This document shows, in pieces, positions 17,208 to 26,232 of a stretch of 64,000 bases of DNA. A program made the translations under genes and the position numbers. The number at the start of each line of letters is the position of its first letter. The stretch's first letter is position 1. Below the pieces are notes generated by a model that saw only the letters and a list, made by a program, of their open reading frames with translations, did not search any database and had not been told where the DNA came from. The stretch is from Natrialbaceae archaeon AArc-T1-2 (GTDB taxonomy: Archaea; Halobacteriota; Halobacteria; Halobacteriales; Natrialbaceae), in the NCBI RefSeq assembly GCF_030273315.1, contig NZ_CP127174.1, forward strand, positions 2,976,001-3,040,000, in the 5' to 3' direction.

Positions 17208-18704
17208 ATGGCCGACGATTCTTCTGGCAAGACCGGACTGGCGTCGCTACGATCGGTCGCAGACGGCGCGTCGCTTCACTACGTCGGGACTCTCGTCGTC
17301 AACGTCAGCGGCTTTCTGCTGAACCTCGTGTTGACCCGGACGCTCGGGGCGAGCGTCTACGGCATCTACGCCTACGGGACGATGGTACTCGCCTCGGTGC
17401 TGACGTTCGCGAACTTCGGGACGGACGTCTCGGCGACGCGATACCTGTCGGCGAACCACGACAACAGAGCCTACCAGAACCGGACGCTCGGACTCGCCTA
17501 CCTCACCACGATCGCCATCAGCGTTCTCATCGCGGCGATCCTCTACGTCGCCGCGCCGACGATAAACGCCTACACGCTCGAGGAGCCGCTGTTTACCCCC
17601 GCGATGCAGGTGTTCGCGATCGCGCTCCCGTTCCAGGCGTTGGTCCACATCGTCTCGAGTACGTTCCGCGGACTCGAGCGAGCCGTCGACAAGACCGTGG
17701 TGATGGTTCTCGGACCGACGCTGCAACTCGTCGCCGTCGTGGCTGCCGTCGCCGTCGGCTACTCGCTGCTCGGCGTCGCCGCAGCCTACGCGCTCGCGTG
17801 TCTCATGGCGTTTCTGATCGCTATCTGGTATGCCTTCTGGCGGACGAATCTGCGTCCGTCCGTCGAGTTCGACCGGCAGGAGGTCGCCGACTTCTACAAC
17901 TACTCGGCTCCGCTTTCGCTCTCGAAAGCGAGTTCGTTCCTGTTCAAACGCGTCGACGTCTTCATGGTCGGGATCTTCCTGACCTCGGCGAGCGTCGGCA
18001 TCTACAACATCGCCGTCTTGATCGCGGGGATCATCGCCATGCCGCTTATCGGCATCAACCAGCTGTTTCCGCCCGTCGCCTCCCGGCTGTACGCCGAGGA
18101 CGATCGCGGGCAACTCGAGTCGGTGTACGAGACGGTGACCCGGTGGTCGATCACGGCCTCGCTGATCGTCGCCCTGCCGCTTGTCGTCTACCGGACCGAG
18201 GTGCTCGCACTGTTTGGCCCCGAGTTCGTCGCCGGAACCGCCGTCGTCACGCTGTTCGTCGCCGGACAGCTGTTCAACGCCGCCGCCGGCCCCGCAAACG
18301 ACCTGTTGACGATGACCGACCACCAGTACGTCGTCATGACGAACCACCTCGTGCTCGGGGTCGGCAACGTCGTTCTCAACTACTACTTCATCCTCGAGTT
18401 CGGTCTCGTCGGCGCGGCGATCGCAACCGCGGGCGTGCTGGCGTCGCTCAACGTCGTCCGTGCGCTTCAGGTCTGGTATCTCGAGGGACTGGTCGGTTAC
18501 TCGGTCGATCTCTGGAAACCCCTTGCTGCAACCGCCGCCAGCGCCTTCGTGATGTTCGTCGTCGGACTGTACCTCGGCGGGCTCGTCGCTGTCGTCGTCG
18601 GAAGTGCGGCCGGCGTCGGTACCTTCCTCGCCGCGTTGTATCGGTTCGGACTCGAAGAACAAGATGTCGAACTCGCGGGCGATTATCTCGAACTGATGTC
18701 GTAA
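17208..18704 (+). CDS. Oligosaccharide flippase (MOP/MATE-type polysaccharide exporter)
   Basis: A 498-residue protein with about 12-14 hydrophobic segments. The N-terminus HYVGTLVVNVSGFLLNLVLT and the following TLGASVYGIYAYGTM are typical of Wzx-like and haloarchaeal AglR-like flippases. The second half opens with SAPLSLSKASSFLFKRVDVF (about residues 226-245), the usual internal repeat. It would move lipid-linked oligosaccharides across the membrane for surface glycosylation. Its place beside the GT4 and sulfatase-like genes supports this. ATG at 17208 follows an AT-rich stretch near 17178. Confidence 0.88.
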   Translation: MADDSSGKTGLASLRSVADGASLHYVGTLVVNVSGFLLNLVLTRTLGASVYGIYAYGTMVLASVLTFANFGTDVSATRYLSANHDNRAYQNRTLGLAYLTTIAISVLIAAILYVAAPTINAYTLEEPLFTPAMQVFAIALPFQALVHIVSSTFRGLERAVDKTVVMVLGPTLQLVAVVAAVAVGYSLLGVAAAYALACLMAFLIAIWYAFWRTNLRPSVEFDRQEVADFYNYSAPLSLSKASSFLFKRVDVFMVGIFLTSASVGIYNIAVLIAGIIAMPLIGINQLFPPVASRLYAEDDRGQLESVYETVTRWSITASLIVALPLVVYRTEVLALFGPEFVAGTAVVTLFVAGQLFNAAAGPANDLLTMTDHQYVVMTNHLVLGVGNVVLNYYFILEFGLVGAAIATAGVLASLNVVRALQVWYLEGLVGYSVDLWKPLAATAASAFVMFVVGLYLGGLVAVVVGSAAGVGTFLAALYRFGLEEQDVELAGDYLELMS

Positions 18705-18773
18705 CGTCCACGCCGGTGTCGGACTTTCCCCCGTCACTGAACCCACCACAGCCGACGCCCGTCGTCGCCTCGA

Positions 18774-18820
18774 GTTCGACAGTCGCGTGCCAGCGATTCG
18801 ATCCCGGCGCGGGATCCGTT
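18774..18820. repeat. Right copy of a decayed repeat flanking the glycan block
   Basis: Matches the left copy near 13210 (TCGCGTGCCAGC, then TCCCGGCGCGGGA and a trailing CC) in the same orientation. The inner TCCCG-GCG-CGGGA is itself an inverted repeat. It lies in the 188-base gap between the convergent flippase and beta-helix genes. Confidence 0.45.
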
Positions 18821-18892
18821 TCGTGAACTCGAGCGACGGTCGTGGCGTCGGCACGCCCGTCTATCGGATGGCGCAGCACGATCCGCGACTCG

Positions 18893-20947
18893 TTACTGAT
18901 CTCGTGCGTTGTACTCGACGTCGACGTTCGCCTCGCCGAGTACCGTGACGTCTTCGACCTCGCCGTCGAACCAGTAGGCGTCGTTCCAGTCGGCGACGAC
19001 GCCGCGGACGGTTCCGTCGGAGACGACGGCCTTGTGGTTCGCGTCACCGGCGCTCGCCTTGGCGAGGGTGCCATCGACGTGGATCGAGTAGACGCTCGGA
19101 CCCGACGCCTCGGTGCCGTCGACGACCAGCGCGTGCGGAAGTCGTTCGTCTTCGCCGTACTCGTCGGAATCGATCTCCTCACCGTCGACTCTCACCGTTG
19201 CACTCCCCTCGGTGACGGTGATGGCTGTAATCGTCCCGGCGAAGTGAAACCGCTGGACGTCCTCCGTGATCGAACTCTCGACGGTGGTCCCCGAGACGAC
19301 CGTCACGTCGTCGTCGCCGTCGTACTCGATCTCGCCGTCGACCGTTACCTCGTAGCTTGCGGGCTCGTCGCCGGCTTCGATCTCGAGGGTGTGAGGCAAC
19401 CGGTCACCGTACTCGTCGGGATCGAGCTCCTCGCCGTCGAGGACGACCGTCGCCGGTCCGTCGACGGTGAGTTCCTCGAGGTCGCCGTCGAACCGCCACG
19501 CGTCCTTCCAGTTCGCGACGACGCCCGAGGCGGTGCCGTCTTCGACGGTCGCCTCGTCGTCGACGGTCGCACCCTCGTCCGTCGAGGGGGCGACGTCGCC
19601 GGAGACGACGAACTCGTATCGCGTGGTGGCTTCCTCGCTGCCGTCGAAGAGGAGCACGTTCGCGTCGCTGTCGTCATCGTCGCGGTCGTCAGGATCGATC
19701 TCCTCGCCGTCGAGAGCGAACGTCGCGGGACCGTCTGCCTCGAGCGTCTCGAGATCGCCGTCGAACGCCCAGGCGTCGACCCCTCCGTAGACGCGGCCGG
19801 TGGCCTGGGCCTCGTCGTCCGCGATCGAGATGTTGTCGTTGATCGTCGCGCCGTCGTACGCGGAGGGTTCGATCGGGCCGCCGTCGACGGTGAGCTCGTA
19901 GTCGGTCGGCTCGCCCGGTTCACCGTCGGCGACGAGGACGTGGTCGCGTTCGTCGGCCGGATCCGTCTCGTCGGTCTCGTCCGGATCTGACGGTGCGTCA
20001 CCGCTCGATCCCGAGCCGCCGCTTGCGGCTTCCTCAGCCGACGTCGGACAGCCGTCGGGAACGACGTCCTCGGGATCGCGGCCGTTGCCGGAGACGAGAT
20101 TGATGGTGCTGCCGTTTGACTCGACGAGGCCGTCGTCCCACTCGGTGTCGTAGACCTCGACCTCCGAGCCACGGTTGCTCGCGCCGCCGACGAGTGCGTT
20201 GTGTCGGCCGTTCATCACGAAGTGACAGTCACGGACCTCGACGGGACCGGGGGCCCACGCCCACAGACCGCGGCCATTCTGGCCACCGCCGTCGTTGACG
20301 GCGACGCTGTTCGTCACCTGGCCGCGGGCGAGTCGGTAGTGTGCGACCCAGGAGTTCTTCGAGTAACAGCCGTCGATGTGGACGGTGCCGCTGCCACCGG
20401 GGGGCGAGCAGTAGAAGGAGTTGTCGCCCATGCCCTCGACGTAGACGTTTTTGATCTCGAGGTGGCCGCTGTGTCGCGGCGCGACGTAGATCCCGAGTCC
20501 GGCGCGGCTCTGGTTAATCGCGCCGTCGCCGAGGTAGACGTTCTCGATGCGACCGGTCGATCCGGCGTCGACCGAACAGCCGATGTACGAGCCACGGGCC
20601 TTGTGCGGCCCGACGACGCCGATGTTTCGGATCGTCCAGTCCGAGCCGTTCACCCTGAACCTGACCTGTGCGTTGTTCGCGCGCTGGTCGTAGAGTACGT
20701 TTTCGTGTGTTTCACCGTCGTCGAGTCGTACCGTCCGGAGCTCGCCCGGCTCGAGCTCGACGACCTCGTACTCGTCGGCGGCCGCAGTGCCGGCTGCAGC
20801 CGTGCCTGCAGCCACAGCCGCGGTCGCGCCAGCGAGTTTGAGATACGATCGTCGGTGAAGTAATCCGTCATTACCGCCTCCAGTCGGACCCTCGTCCGAC
20901 GAGCGGTCCGCGTGGTAATCGTCCAGTACCGAAGGTTCGCGTGCCAT
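18893..20947 (-). CDS. Tat-exported right-handed beta-helix protein with C-terminal repeats
   Basis: A 684-residue secreted acidic protein. LLHRRSYLKLAGATAAVAAG (about 29-48) is a twin-arginine signal. Residues about 60-320 form a parallel beta-helix-type domain with asparagine- and glycine-rich turns (GCSVDAGSTGRIENVYLGDG, GMGDNSFYCSPPGGSGTVHI). A Ser/Asp-rich linker (about 321-345) leads to four imperfect repeats of about 85 residues, each with an opening like YELTVDGG and an ending like DGPATFALDGEEIDP. The beta-helix part is shared closely with the gene at 21333. Carbohydrate binding, lyase or adhesion roles are all possible. It uses a promoter module shared with two other genes. Confidence 0.85.
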   Translation of the reverse strand: MAREPSVLDDYHADRSSDEGPTGGGNDGLLHRRSYLKLAGATAAVAAGTAAAGTAAADEYEVVELEPGELRTVRLDDGETHENVLYDQRANNAQVRFRVNGSDWTIRNIGVVGPHKARGSYIGCSVDAGSTGRIENVYLGDGAINQSRAGLGIYVAPRHSGHLEIKNVYVEGMGDNSFYCSPPGGSGTVHIDGCYSKNSWVAHYRLARGQVTNSVAVNDGGGQNGRGLWAWAPGPVEVRDCHFVMNGRHNALVGGASNRGSEVEVYDTEWDDGLVESNGSTINLVSGNGRDPEDVVPDGCPTSAEEAASGGSGSSGDAPSDPDETDETDPADERDHVLVADGEPGEPTDYELTVDGGPIEPSAYDGATINDNISIADDEAQATGRVYGGVDAWAFDGDLETLEADGPATFALDGEEIDPDDRDDDDSDANVLLFDGSEEATTRYEFVVSGDVAPSTDEGATVDDEATVEDGTASGVVANWKDAWRFDGDLEELTVDGPATVVLDGEELDPDEYGDRLPHTLEIEAGDEPASYEVTVDGEIEYDGDDDVTVVSGTTVESSITEDVQRFHFAGTITAITVTEGSATVRVDGEEIDSDEYGEDERLPHALVVDGTEASGPSVYSIHVDGTLAKASAGDANHKAVVSDGTVRGVVADWNDAYWFDGEVEDVTVLGEANVDVEYNARDQ

Positions 20948-21332
20948 GCAGTTCGGGTAATCAGACTATACTCGCATAAACCTTACTTCCGATAGATCGG
21001 TTAAATTTACGTATATTCAATTGTTCATTACGTACATCTCGATCAATCTTCCGTATTTATTCACGAATATATATAACAGGCCGACGCTCAGTCGGGCGAG
21101 TAATATCGTATTACCCGCCGCTTACGCTCGAATCGGCGCTGAATCGCCGACAGTCGTCACGATCCGACAGCTAGCCGGGACAGAAGGCGGTCGAACGACC
21201 GTCACGAAAAATCAAAACGGCGTCGAACGAAGCGTCAGGGGGACGAGACGGCGGAGGGCCGAGCGTCAGGGGGACGAATGCGGCGTCGAGTGGAGGGGTG
21301 GAGTGGAGGGTGACGCCGAGTGTCAGTGGGGG
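20948..21332. other. Intergenic region between the paralogous beta-helix genes
   Basis: The left side (20948-21010) is the promoter of the beta-helix gene to its left, with the shared module. The centre (21000-21120) is AT-rich. Toward 21220-21290 there is a direct repeat, AGCGTCAGGGGGACGA, seen twice about 32 bases apart, followed by a G-rich stretch with GTGGAGGGGTGGAGTGGAG. No gene is supported. Confidence 0.5.
20954..20984 (-). promoter_or_regulatory. Shared promoter module, copy 1
   Basis: On the minus strand AAGGTTTAT (20976-20984) is followed after exactly 16 bases by TACCCG (20954-20959), with the start codon a few bases further. A third block, AAATTTAA, lies 16 bases upstream of AAGGTTTAT. 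The TTTAT part fits an archaeal TATA box. The same spacing is seen at copies 2 and 3. Confidence 0.6.
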
Positions 21333-22295
21333 TTAGAACAGTCGGTCGCGCAGGGGCGATTCGTCCGTTTCGGAGCTCGTCTGGCCGTCGCCGCTTGCTG
21401 CCTCCTCGGGGGAGGTCGGACAGCCGTCGGGAACGACGTCCTCGGGGTCGCGGCCGTTGCCGGAGACGAACTCGATGGTACTGCCGTTAGACTCGACGAC
21501 GCCGGTGTCCCACTCGGTGTCGGTAACTTCGATGCGCGAGCCCTGGTTGCTCGCGCCGCCGACGAACGCGTTGTGGCGGTCGTTCATCAGGAGGTGACAG
21601 TTCTCGACCTCGACGGGACCCGGAGCCCAGGCCCAGATACCCCGGCCGTCGTGGTCCTCGCCGTCGTTGACGGCGACACAGTTGGTAACTTTCCCCTGTG
21701 CGAGTCGATAGTGTGCGACCCAGGAGTTCTTCGAGTAACAGCGGTCGATGTGAACGGTGCCGCTGCCGCCGGGGGGCGAACAGTAGAAGGAGTTGTCACC
21801 CATCCCCTGAATGTTGACGCGTTCGACGTCGAGGTGGCCGTTGTGCTGGGGCGAGACCCACATACCGAGGCCGGCCCGGTGCTGGTCGATCGCGCCGTCG
21901 CCGAGGTAGACGTTCTCGATCGTACTGGTGTTGCCGCCGGTGTCGGCGACGCCGAACTGGGCACCCTCGGCGACGTTCTCGCCGGCGATGCCGATGTTAC
22001 GGACCGTCCAGTCCGTACCCTGGGCGACGATGACGACCTGTGCGCCGTCGGCCGTCTGGTCGTAGAGTTTGTTCTCGAGCGTTTCGCCGTCGCCGACTTG
22101 GACCTCGTGTCGTTCGCCGGGCTCGAGTTCGACGACCTCGTACTCGTCGGCGGACGCGGTTCCGAGCGCTGCCGCACCGGTCGTCGCCGTCGCAACTGCA
22201 GCGAGCGAGCGAACGTAGGAACGACGCGTTAATCGCGAGTTACTGCGTTCGTTCAGGGCGGTCTCGGTCTCGGTATCGCGGGGGTTCTGCGCCAT
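21333..22295 (-). CDS. Tat-exported beta-helix protein, shorter paralogue
   Basis: A 320-residue secreted protein closely related to the N-terminal half of the 18893 gene. It has a twin-arginine signal (RLTRRSYVRSLAAVATATTG, about 22-41) and the same blocks, such as DEYEVVELEPGE, GMGDNSFYCSPPGGSGTVHI, KNSWVAHYRLAQG and NGRDPEDVVPDGCPTS. It stops shortly after the shared VVPDGCPTS segment, so it lacks the four C-terminal repeats. I chose ATG at 22295 (MAQNPRDT), which sits correctly after the shared promoter module; a longer reading runs through the promoter. It is probably a tandem duplicate. Confidence 0.84.
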   Translation of the reverse strand: MAQNPRDTETETALNERSNSRLTRRSYVRSLAAVATATTGAAALGTASADEYEVVELEPGERHEVQVGDGETLENKLYDQTADGAQVVIVAQGTDWTVRNIGIAGENVAEGAQFGVADTGGNTSTIENVYLGDGAIDQHRAGLGMWVSPQHNGHLDVERVNIQGMGDNSFYCSPPGGSGTVHIDRCYSKNSWVAHYRLAQGKVTNCVAVNDGEDHDGRGIWAWAPGPVEVENCHLLMNDRHNAFVGGASNQGSRIEVTDTEWDTGVVESNGSTIEFVSGNGRDPEDVVPDGCPTSPEEAASGDGQTSSETDESPLRDRLF

Positions 22296-22301
22296 TGCAT
22301 T

Positions 22302-22332
22302 CGGGTAACCCCGCGTTTTCTCTATAAACCTT
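22302..22332 (-). promoter_or_regulatory. Shared promoter module, copy 2
   Basis: On the minus strand AAGGTTTAT (22324-22332) is followed after 16 bases by TACCCG (22302-22307), just before the start of the shorter beta-helix gene. AAATTTAA lies 16 bases upstream of AAGGTTTAT, as in copy 1. Confidence 0.6.
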
Positions 22333-22767
22333 TCCTTGTGGATCCCTATTAAATTTATTGAATGTAAATAATACACTACGCAAATGGAACGGCATTTTGG
22401 ATATTTCTTCGCGAATTAAATACAGTGTCCGGTCGCCGACGATCCGGATGAGTCGAACGAAAAGGGCCAGTTACGCGGATGAAACGGAACGGAAATAGAC
22501 TGTTACTCGAGGGAATAGCCGTTCTCCGTCGTGAATTCGGTCAGTAGCGTCGGCCGGGCTGCTCGAATATCTTCCGGTGCTCGCAGTCGAAATCGGGTCG
22601 GACGTTCGACGGTTCGCGGCCGTAATCGATTAGTTAGACGACCGGTTCGATCGGCGATAGGCGACAATCATCGATTGTCCGTACCATTCCCGATCGTGTG
22701 GTGGTCCGTGCGAGCGAGTCATACCGGACCGGAAAGTCAGTCCGAATCGATCGGGCGTCGTCCGGGC
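22333..22767. other. Intergenic region downstream of the membrane protein gene
   Basis: Holds AT-rich promoter-upstream sequence of the beta-helix gene (22333-22420), then G+C-rich sequence without a supported gene up to the end of the 22768 gene. I see no hairpin stronger than chance, and no RNA gene. Confidence 0.45.
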
Positions 22768-24555
22768 TCACTCGTCGGACTCGATGGCGTACATCCGGAA
22801 CTCCTCGTTCGAGACCACCTTGTTCGCGTTCGGGGACGCATCGACGCCCTCGAGAGCCGCTTCGCTGTGGTGGAGTTCCTGATAGACCTCGAACTCTCGG
22901 GTCTCGTCGTACTCCGTGGCGACGAAGTAGTACTCGCCGTCTCCGTACGCGCCGCTGTAGTTTCCGGACTCGAACTCGTCGACGTCGACTCGTCCGTCGT
23001 CGACGCCCTCGTAGTTGCCACGTTCGTCCCCTTCGACCCCATTGAGCCCGTCACCGTACCGGTTGACGCCGAAGCCGAGCCCCGCGTAGGGGCGGTCGTC
23101 GCCATGTTCGAGTGCCGACCCGTAGCCGCTTACTTTCTGATCGGTGACGTGCTGGGTCGGCGAGTAGATGTACGGCGACGCGAAGACGACCGGCAGCGAG
23201 AGAACGAGACAGGTCCCGAGCAGTATCGCAGCGAGCGTGTTCGACCCGGGCCTCGGAAGCAAGCCTGCGAGCCGTCCGAAGCCGTGGGCGAGGCCGATGC
23301 CGGCGAGGATCGTCCCGAGGACGTAGATGAACCCGACCTGTCGGAACGCCATCGCCTGGGTACCGAAGAAGTAGACGACGAAGATTACGGACAGCGGAAT
23401 CGAGGCGACACCGAAGTACGTGACGAACGCCTTCGACTCGCGGTCGGTTCGCGTCCAGCCGAGCCAGGTGAGCAGTACGAACAGCCCGACGACGACGGCG
23501 ACGAGCGCGCTGACGAGAAACAGCTTCGTGAACAGTTCGGGGACGCTGCCGCCGATCTCCGCGAGCGACGTCTCTCGCTGTTCGACCTCTTCACCCGTAC
23601 CGACGTCCTGGGTGAGCAGACCGTATATCAATCCCGCGAACGCCTGCCGAAACCGTTCGTTGCTCGCCGACCAGACGAGGAAAAAGCCGCCGAGAACGAC
23701 CGTGTGAGCGTACGCTGTCGGCTGTTCGACGATCGGGTGAGAGACGTACCGGTGACGAGCCACGAACTGGATCAGCGAAATCGTCGCCAACACGAGCACG
23801 ACGTTTACCATCTGCTGGGGGTGGACGAACAACAGTCCGGCACCAGTCACGAGCACGACCACGCCGTACGGCGAGACGCCGAACGGCAACGCCGTGTGGT
23901 CGCCGTGACGCCGCAGATACGCGACGATCGCGAAGATCACGACGGGAGCGAAAAACAACGCGTTGGAGTTCGTATGCACGCTCGTGTGCGTCGCGATGTT
24001 GTTGATCGGCAGGACGAACCAGGAGACGATCGCGGCGAATCCGACGGCGGCCGCGTTGCCGGTTATGTCACGCACCACGAGCGGAACGAACACGACGAAC
24101 AGGACGAACACGACCACGAGCGAGAAAAGGAGGGCTCGCTCGAGGGGAACGCCGCCGACGAGGTGGATGATCGCCCCGAGGCTGTGCATTCCGGGATAAA
24201 ACAGCTCGTAGGGTGCGAGCGAGCCGTCGACGATGTCTGTCGTCCAGCCGAGGTGTGTAAGCGCGTCGCCCATCCCGGAAAAGCGGTAGTTCCTGGTGAG
24301 CGGAAGGCTCACGATCGACGTGATCGCCGTCGCGCCGAGTGCGATTCCAAGCGCCTGGTACCGACCGCGACAGGCGAGTGTCACGCCGAGTGCAACGGCG
24401 AAGGCAACCGCGATCCCGACCCAGGTCACAGTCGGCGTTCCGGCGTAGATCGACGCCTCGTACCCGTCGGGCGGAGACGCTCTCGCGACGGCGACTGCCA
24501 CCGCGATCGAGAGAAACCCGACCGAGAGGAGCCAGTTCAATGCAGGACGTGTCAT
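22768..24555 (-). CDS. Large multi-pass membrane protein, possible GT-C-type glycosyltransferase
   Basis: A 595-residue protein with about 12-14 transmembrane segments between residues 5 and 430, then an acidic extracellular-type tail (about 440-595) rich in Gly, Tyr and Asp. The layout, with a long early loop between helices (YRFSGMGDALTHLGWTTDIVDG, broken here at residues about 92-113) and Asp and His residues there, resembles GT-C glycosyltransferases that use lipid-linked sugars, but the standard DXD motif is not obvious. It sits next to the beta-helix and flippase genes, consistent with a surface-glycan role. Function is inferred from layout only. Confidence 0.6.
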   Translation of the reverse strand: MTRPALNWLLSVGFLSIAVAVAVARASPPDGYEASIYAGTPTVTWVGIAVAFAVALGVTLACRGRYQALGIALGATAITSIVSLPLTRNYRFSGMGDALTHLGWTTDIVDGSLAPYELFYPGMHSLGAIIHLVGGVPLERALLFSLVVVFVLFVVFVPLVVRDITGNAAAVGFAAIVSWFVLPINNIATHTSVHTNSNALFFAPVVIFAIVAYLRRHGDHTALPFGVSPYGVVVLVTGAGLLFVHPQQMVNVVLVLATISLIQFVARHRYVSHPIVEQPTAYAHTVVLGGFFLVWSASNERFRQAFAGLIYGLLTQDVGTGEEVEQRETSLAEIGGSVPELFTKLFLVSALVAVVVGLFVLLTWLGWTRTDRESKAFVTYFGVASIPLSVIFVVYFFGTQAMAFRQVGFIYVLGTILAGIGLAHGFGRLAGLLPRPGSNTLAAILLGTCLVLSLPVVFASPYIYSPTQHVTDQKVSGYGSALEHGDDRPYAGLGFGVNRYGDGLNGVEGDERGNYEGVDDGRVDVDEFESGNYSGAYGDGEYYFVATEYDETREFEVYQELHHSEAALEGVDASPNANKVVSNEEFRMYAIESDE

Positions 24556-24846
24556 GTCTCGACGTCGTCCACTCCGGCGGTCGATCCAGCGGACCCGTCA
24601 CAGCCATCCGAACGACTACCGATACACATGTGCCGCGACGGTCTGTGACGCGGTAATTTGTTATCCACAGAATAGCTGCGGATGCCCTCGAACCCGCTGC
24701 AGTAGTTCAGGAATACGAGCACGTCCTCGCGCCTTCGCAGACGGTACGGATTTTCGAAACGGTTCAACGATTCGGATGATTTTTACCGTCGTTCGTGATC
24801 CGTCGGGTCACGAGACGGTATCGGACGCTGCCGTTTCCCGACCACC

Positions 24847-26172
24847 ATGCAATCCGACCCGTTCGTCCGCATCGACCGAATCGACGTGACCGGAACCAGC
24901 CTCGAGTGTACTGTCCGCCCGTCGCCGTCCATGCGGCGATTCTTCACCGGCGAGCCGTTCAGAGCGCGGTACGACGTCGAGATCGAGGACGTCCCCGACG
25001 GCGTCCTCGCGATCCCCGTCCTCGCGCAGGTCTGTCCCGTCGCCTGGACCCAGGGGGCGGACGTCTACGTCGACGAAGTCGACACCACCTTCGCACACGC
25101 ACTCGAGGACGCCGAGACTGCGCTCCGTTCGCTGTACCCGGAGTTTATGCTCGGCGGGGATCTCCAGGTCCGGGAGACCGTCGACGTCGCGCCCGACAGT
25201 AGCGGCGACGACAGTGCGAGCGGCCTGCTGTTTACCGGCGGCGTCGATTCGACGTGTTCGCTCGTCCGCCACCGCGAGGAAGCGCCCACGCTGATCAGCG
25301 TCCGGGGGTGGACGGTCAGGCCCGACCCGGTCGACGACGGCAAGTGGGCCGACCTTCGGTCGCGGGTCACCCGCGTCGCCGACCGACGCGACCTCGAGGC
25401 GTCGTTTGTCGAGTCGAACATGCTCGCGACGCTCGACAACCCCATGTTGCTCGCACACTTCGGCCACCGGGTCGACGGCGGCTGGTACAGCTCCGTCGGC
25501 CACGGGCTCGGTCTGCTCGGGCTCTGTGCGCCGCTCGCGTACGCACGCGGGCTCGAGAACCTCTACGTCGCTGCCACCCACTGGGAAGGCGTCGACCTCG
25601 AGTGGGGTTCCCGGCCGGAAATCGACGACCACGTTCGCTGGGCTGGCACGCAGTGTCATCACGACGGCTACGAGCTGACCCGCCAGGAACGGATCGACGC
25701 CATCGCTGCGTTCGTTCGCGAGACCGGCGACGACCTCGAGCTCCAGACCTGTAACGACCGGATGGACGGCAACTGCAGCGCCTGCGAGAAGTGTTACCGC
25801 ACGATGGTCGGCTTGCGCCTGTCGGGACTCGACCCCAACGACCACGGCTACCGGTTCGCAGACGCCGACTACGCCGACCTCCGGCGATCGTTCGAACGCG
25901 GCGAGTGGGTCCTCGGCGAGGACGAACGCATCATGTGGGCCGACATCCGCGACCGCGTCCGCGAGACCGAGCCCCGCTCGCCCGTCGAGCGGGCGTTCTT
26001 CGCGTGGCTCGAGGAGGTCGACCTCGAGGACCTCGTCGCGGATGCGGAGCCGCCGCTGTCACATCGGCTGCTGCGGGCGACCGCACGGAACGCGCCACAC
26101 GGCGTCTACAACGCACTCTATCCGGCCTGGACGGCGGCGAAGGTGGGAACGCGTCGCCTCGGGCTACGCTAG
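24847..26172 (+). CDS. PP-loop superfamily protein with a cysteine cluster
   Basis: A 441-residue protein. The PP-loop nucleotide-binding motif is LLFTGGVDSTCSLVRH (about 126-141). Further on, a cysteine cluster CNDRMDGNCSACEKCYR (about 302-318) resembles the zinc site of QueC-like enzymes. Family members activate a carbonyl group with ATP. The open context is the glycan island, so a role in sugar or cell-wall amidation is possible, but QueC itself is much shorter and this is not it. ATG at 24847 follows an AT-rich region with TTTTTACC near 24781. Confidence 0.65.
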   Translation: MQSDPFVRIDRIDVTGTSLECTVRPSPSMRRFFTGEPFRARYDVEIEDVPDGVLAIPVLAQVCPVAWTQGADVYVDEVDTTFAHALEDAETALRSLYPEFMLGGDLQVRETVDVAPDSSGDDSASGLLFTGGVDSTCSLVRHREEAPTLISVRGWTVRPDPVDDGKWADLRSRVTRVADRRDLEASFVESNMLATLDNPMLLAHFGHRVDGGWYSSVGHGLGLLGLCAPLAYARGLENLYVAATHWEGVDLEWGSRPEIDDHVRWAGTQCHHDGYELTRQERIDAIAAFVRETGDDLELQTCNDRMDGNCSACEKCYRTMVGLRLSGLDPNDHGYRFADADYADLRRSFERGEWVLGEDERIMWADIRDRVRETEPRSPVERAFFAWLEEVDLEDLVADAEPPLSHRLLRATARNAPHGVYNALYPAWTAAKVGTRRLGLR

Positions 26173-26232
26173 CGGATCCGAGACGGAGATCCGTCCGGAT
26201 CATATATACTTCCGCGCGCCCGAGTCCCGAGC

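Noticed and set aside
18774-18820. tRNA T-arm-like sequence TTCGATCCC with the CGGGA stem
   Set aside because: No acceptor stem, anticodon arm or CCA-side pairing can be formed around it, and a copy at 13210 lacks the T-loop pattern.
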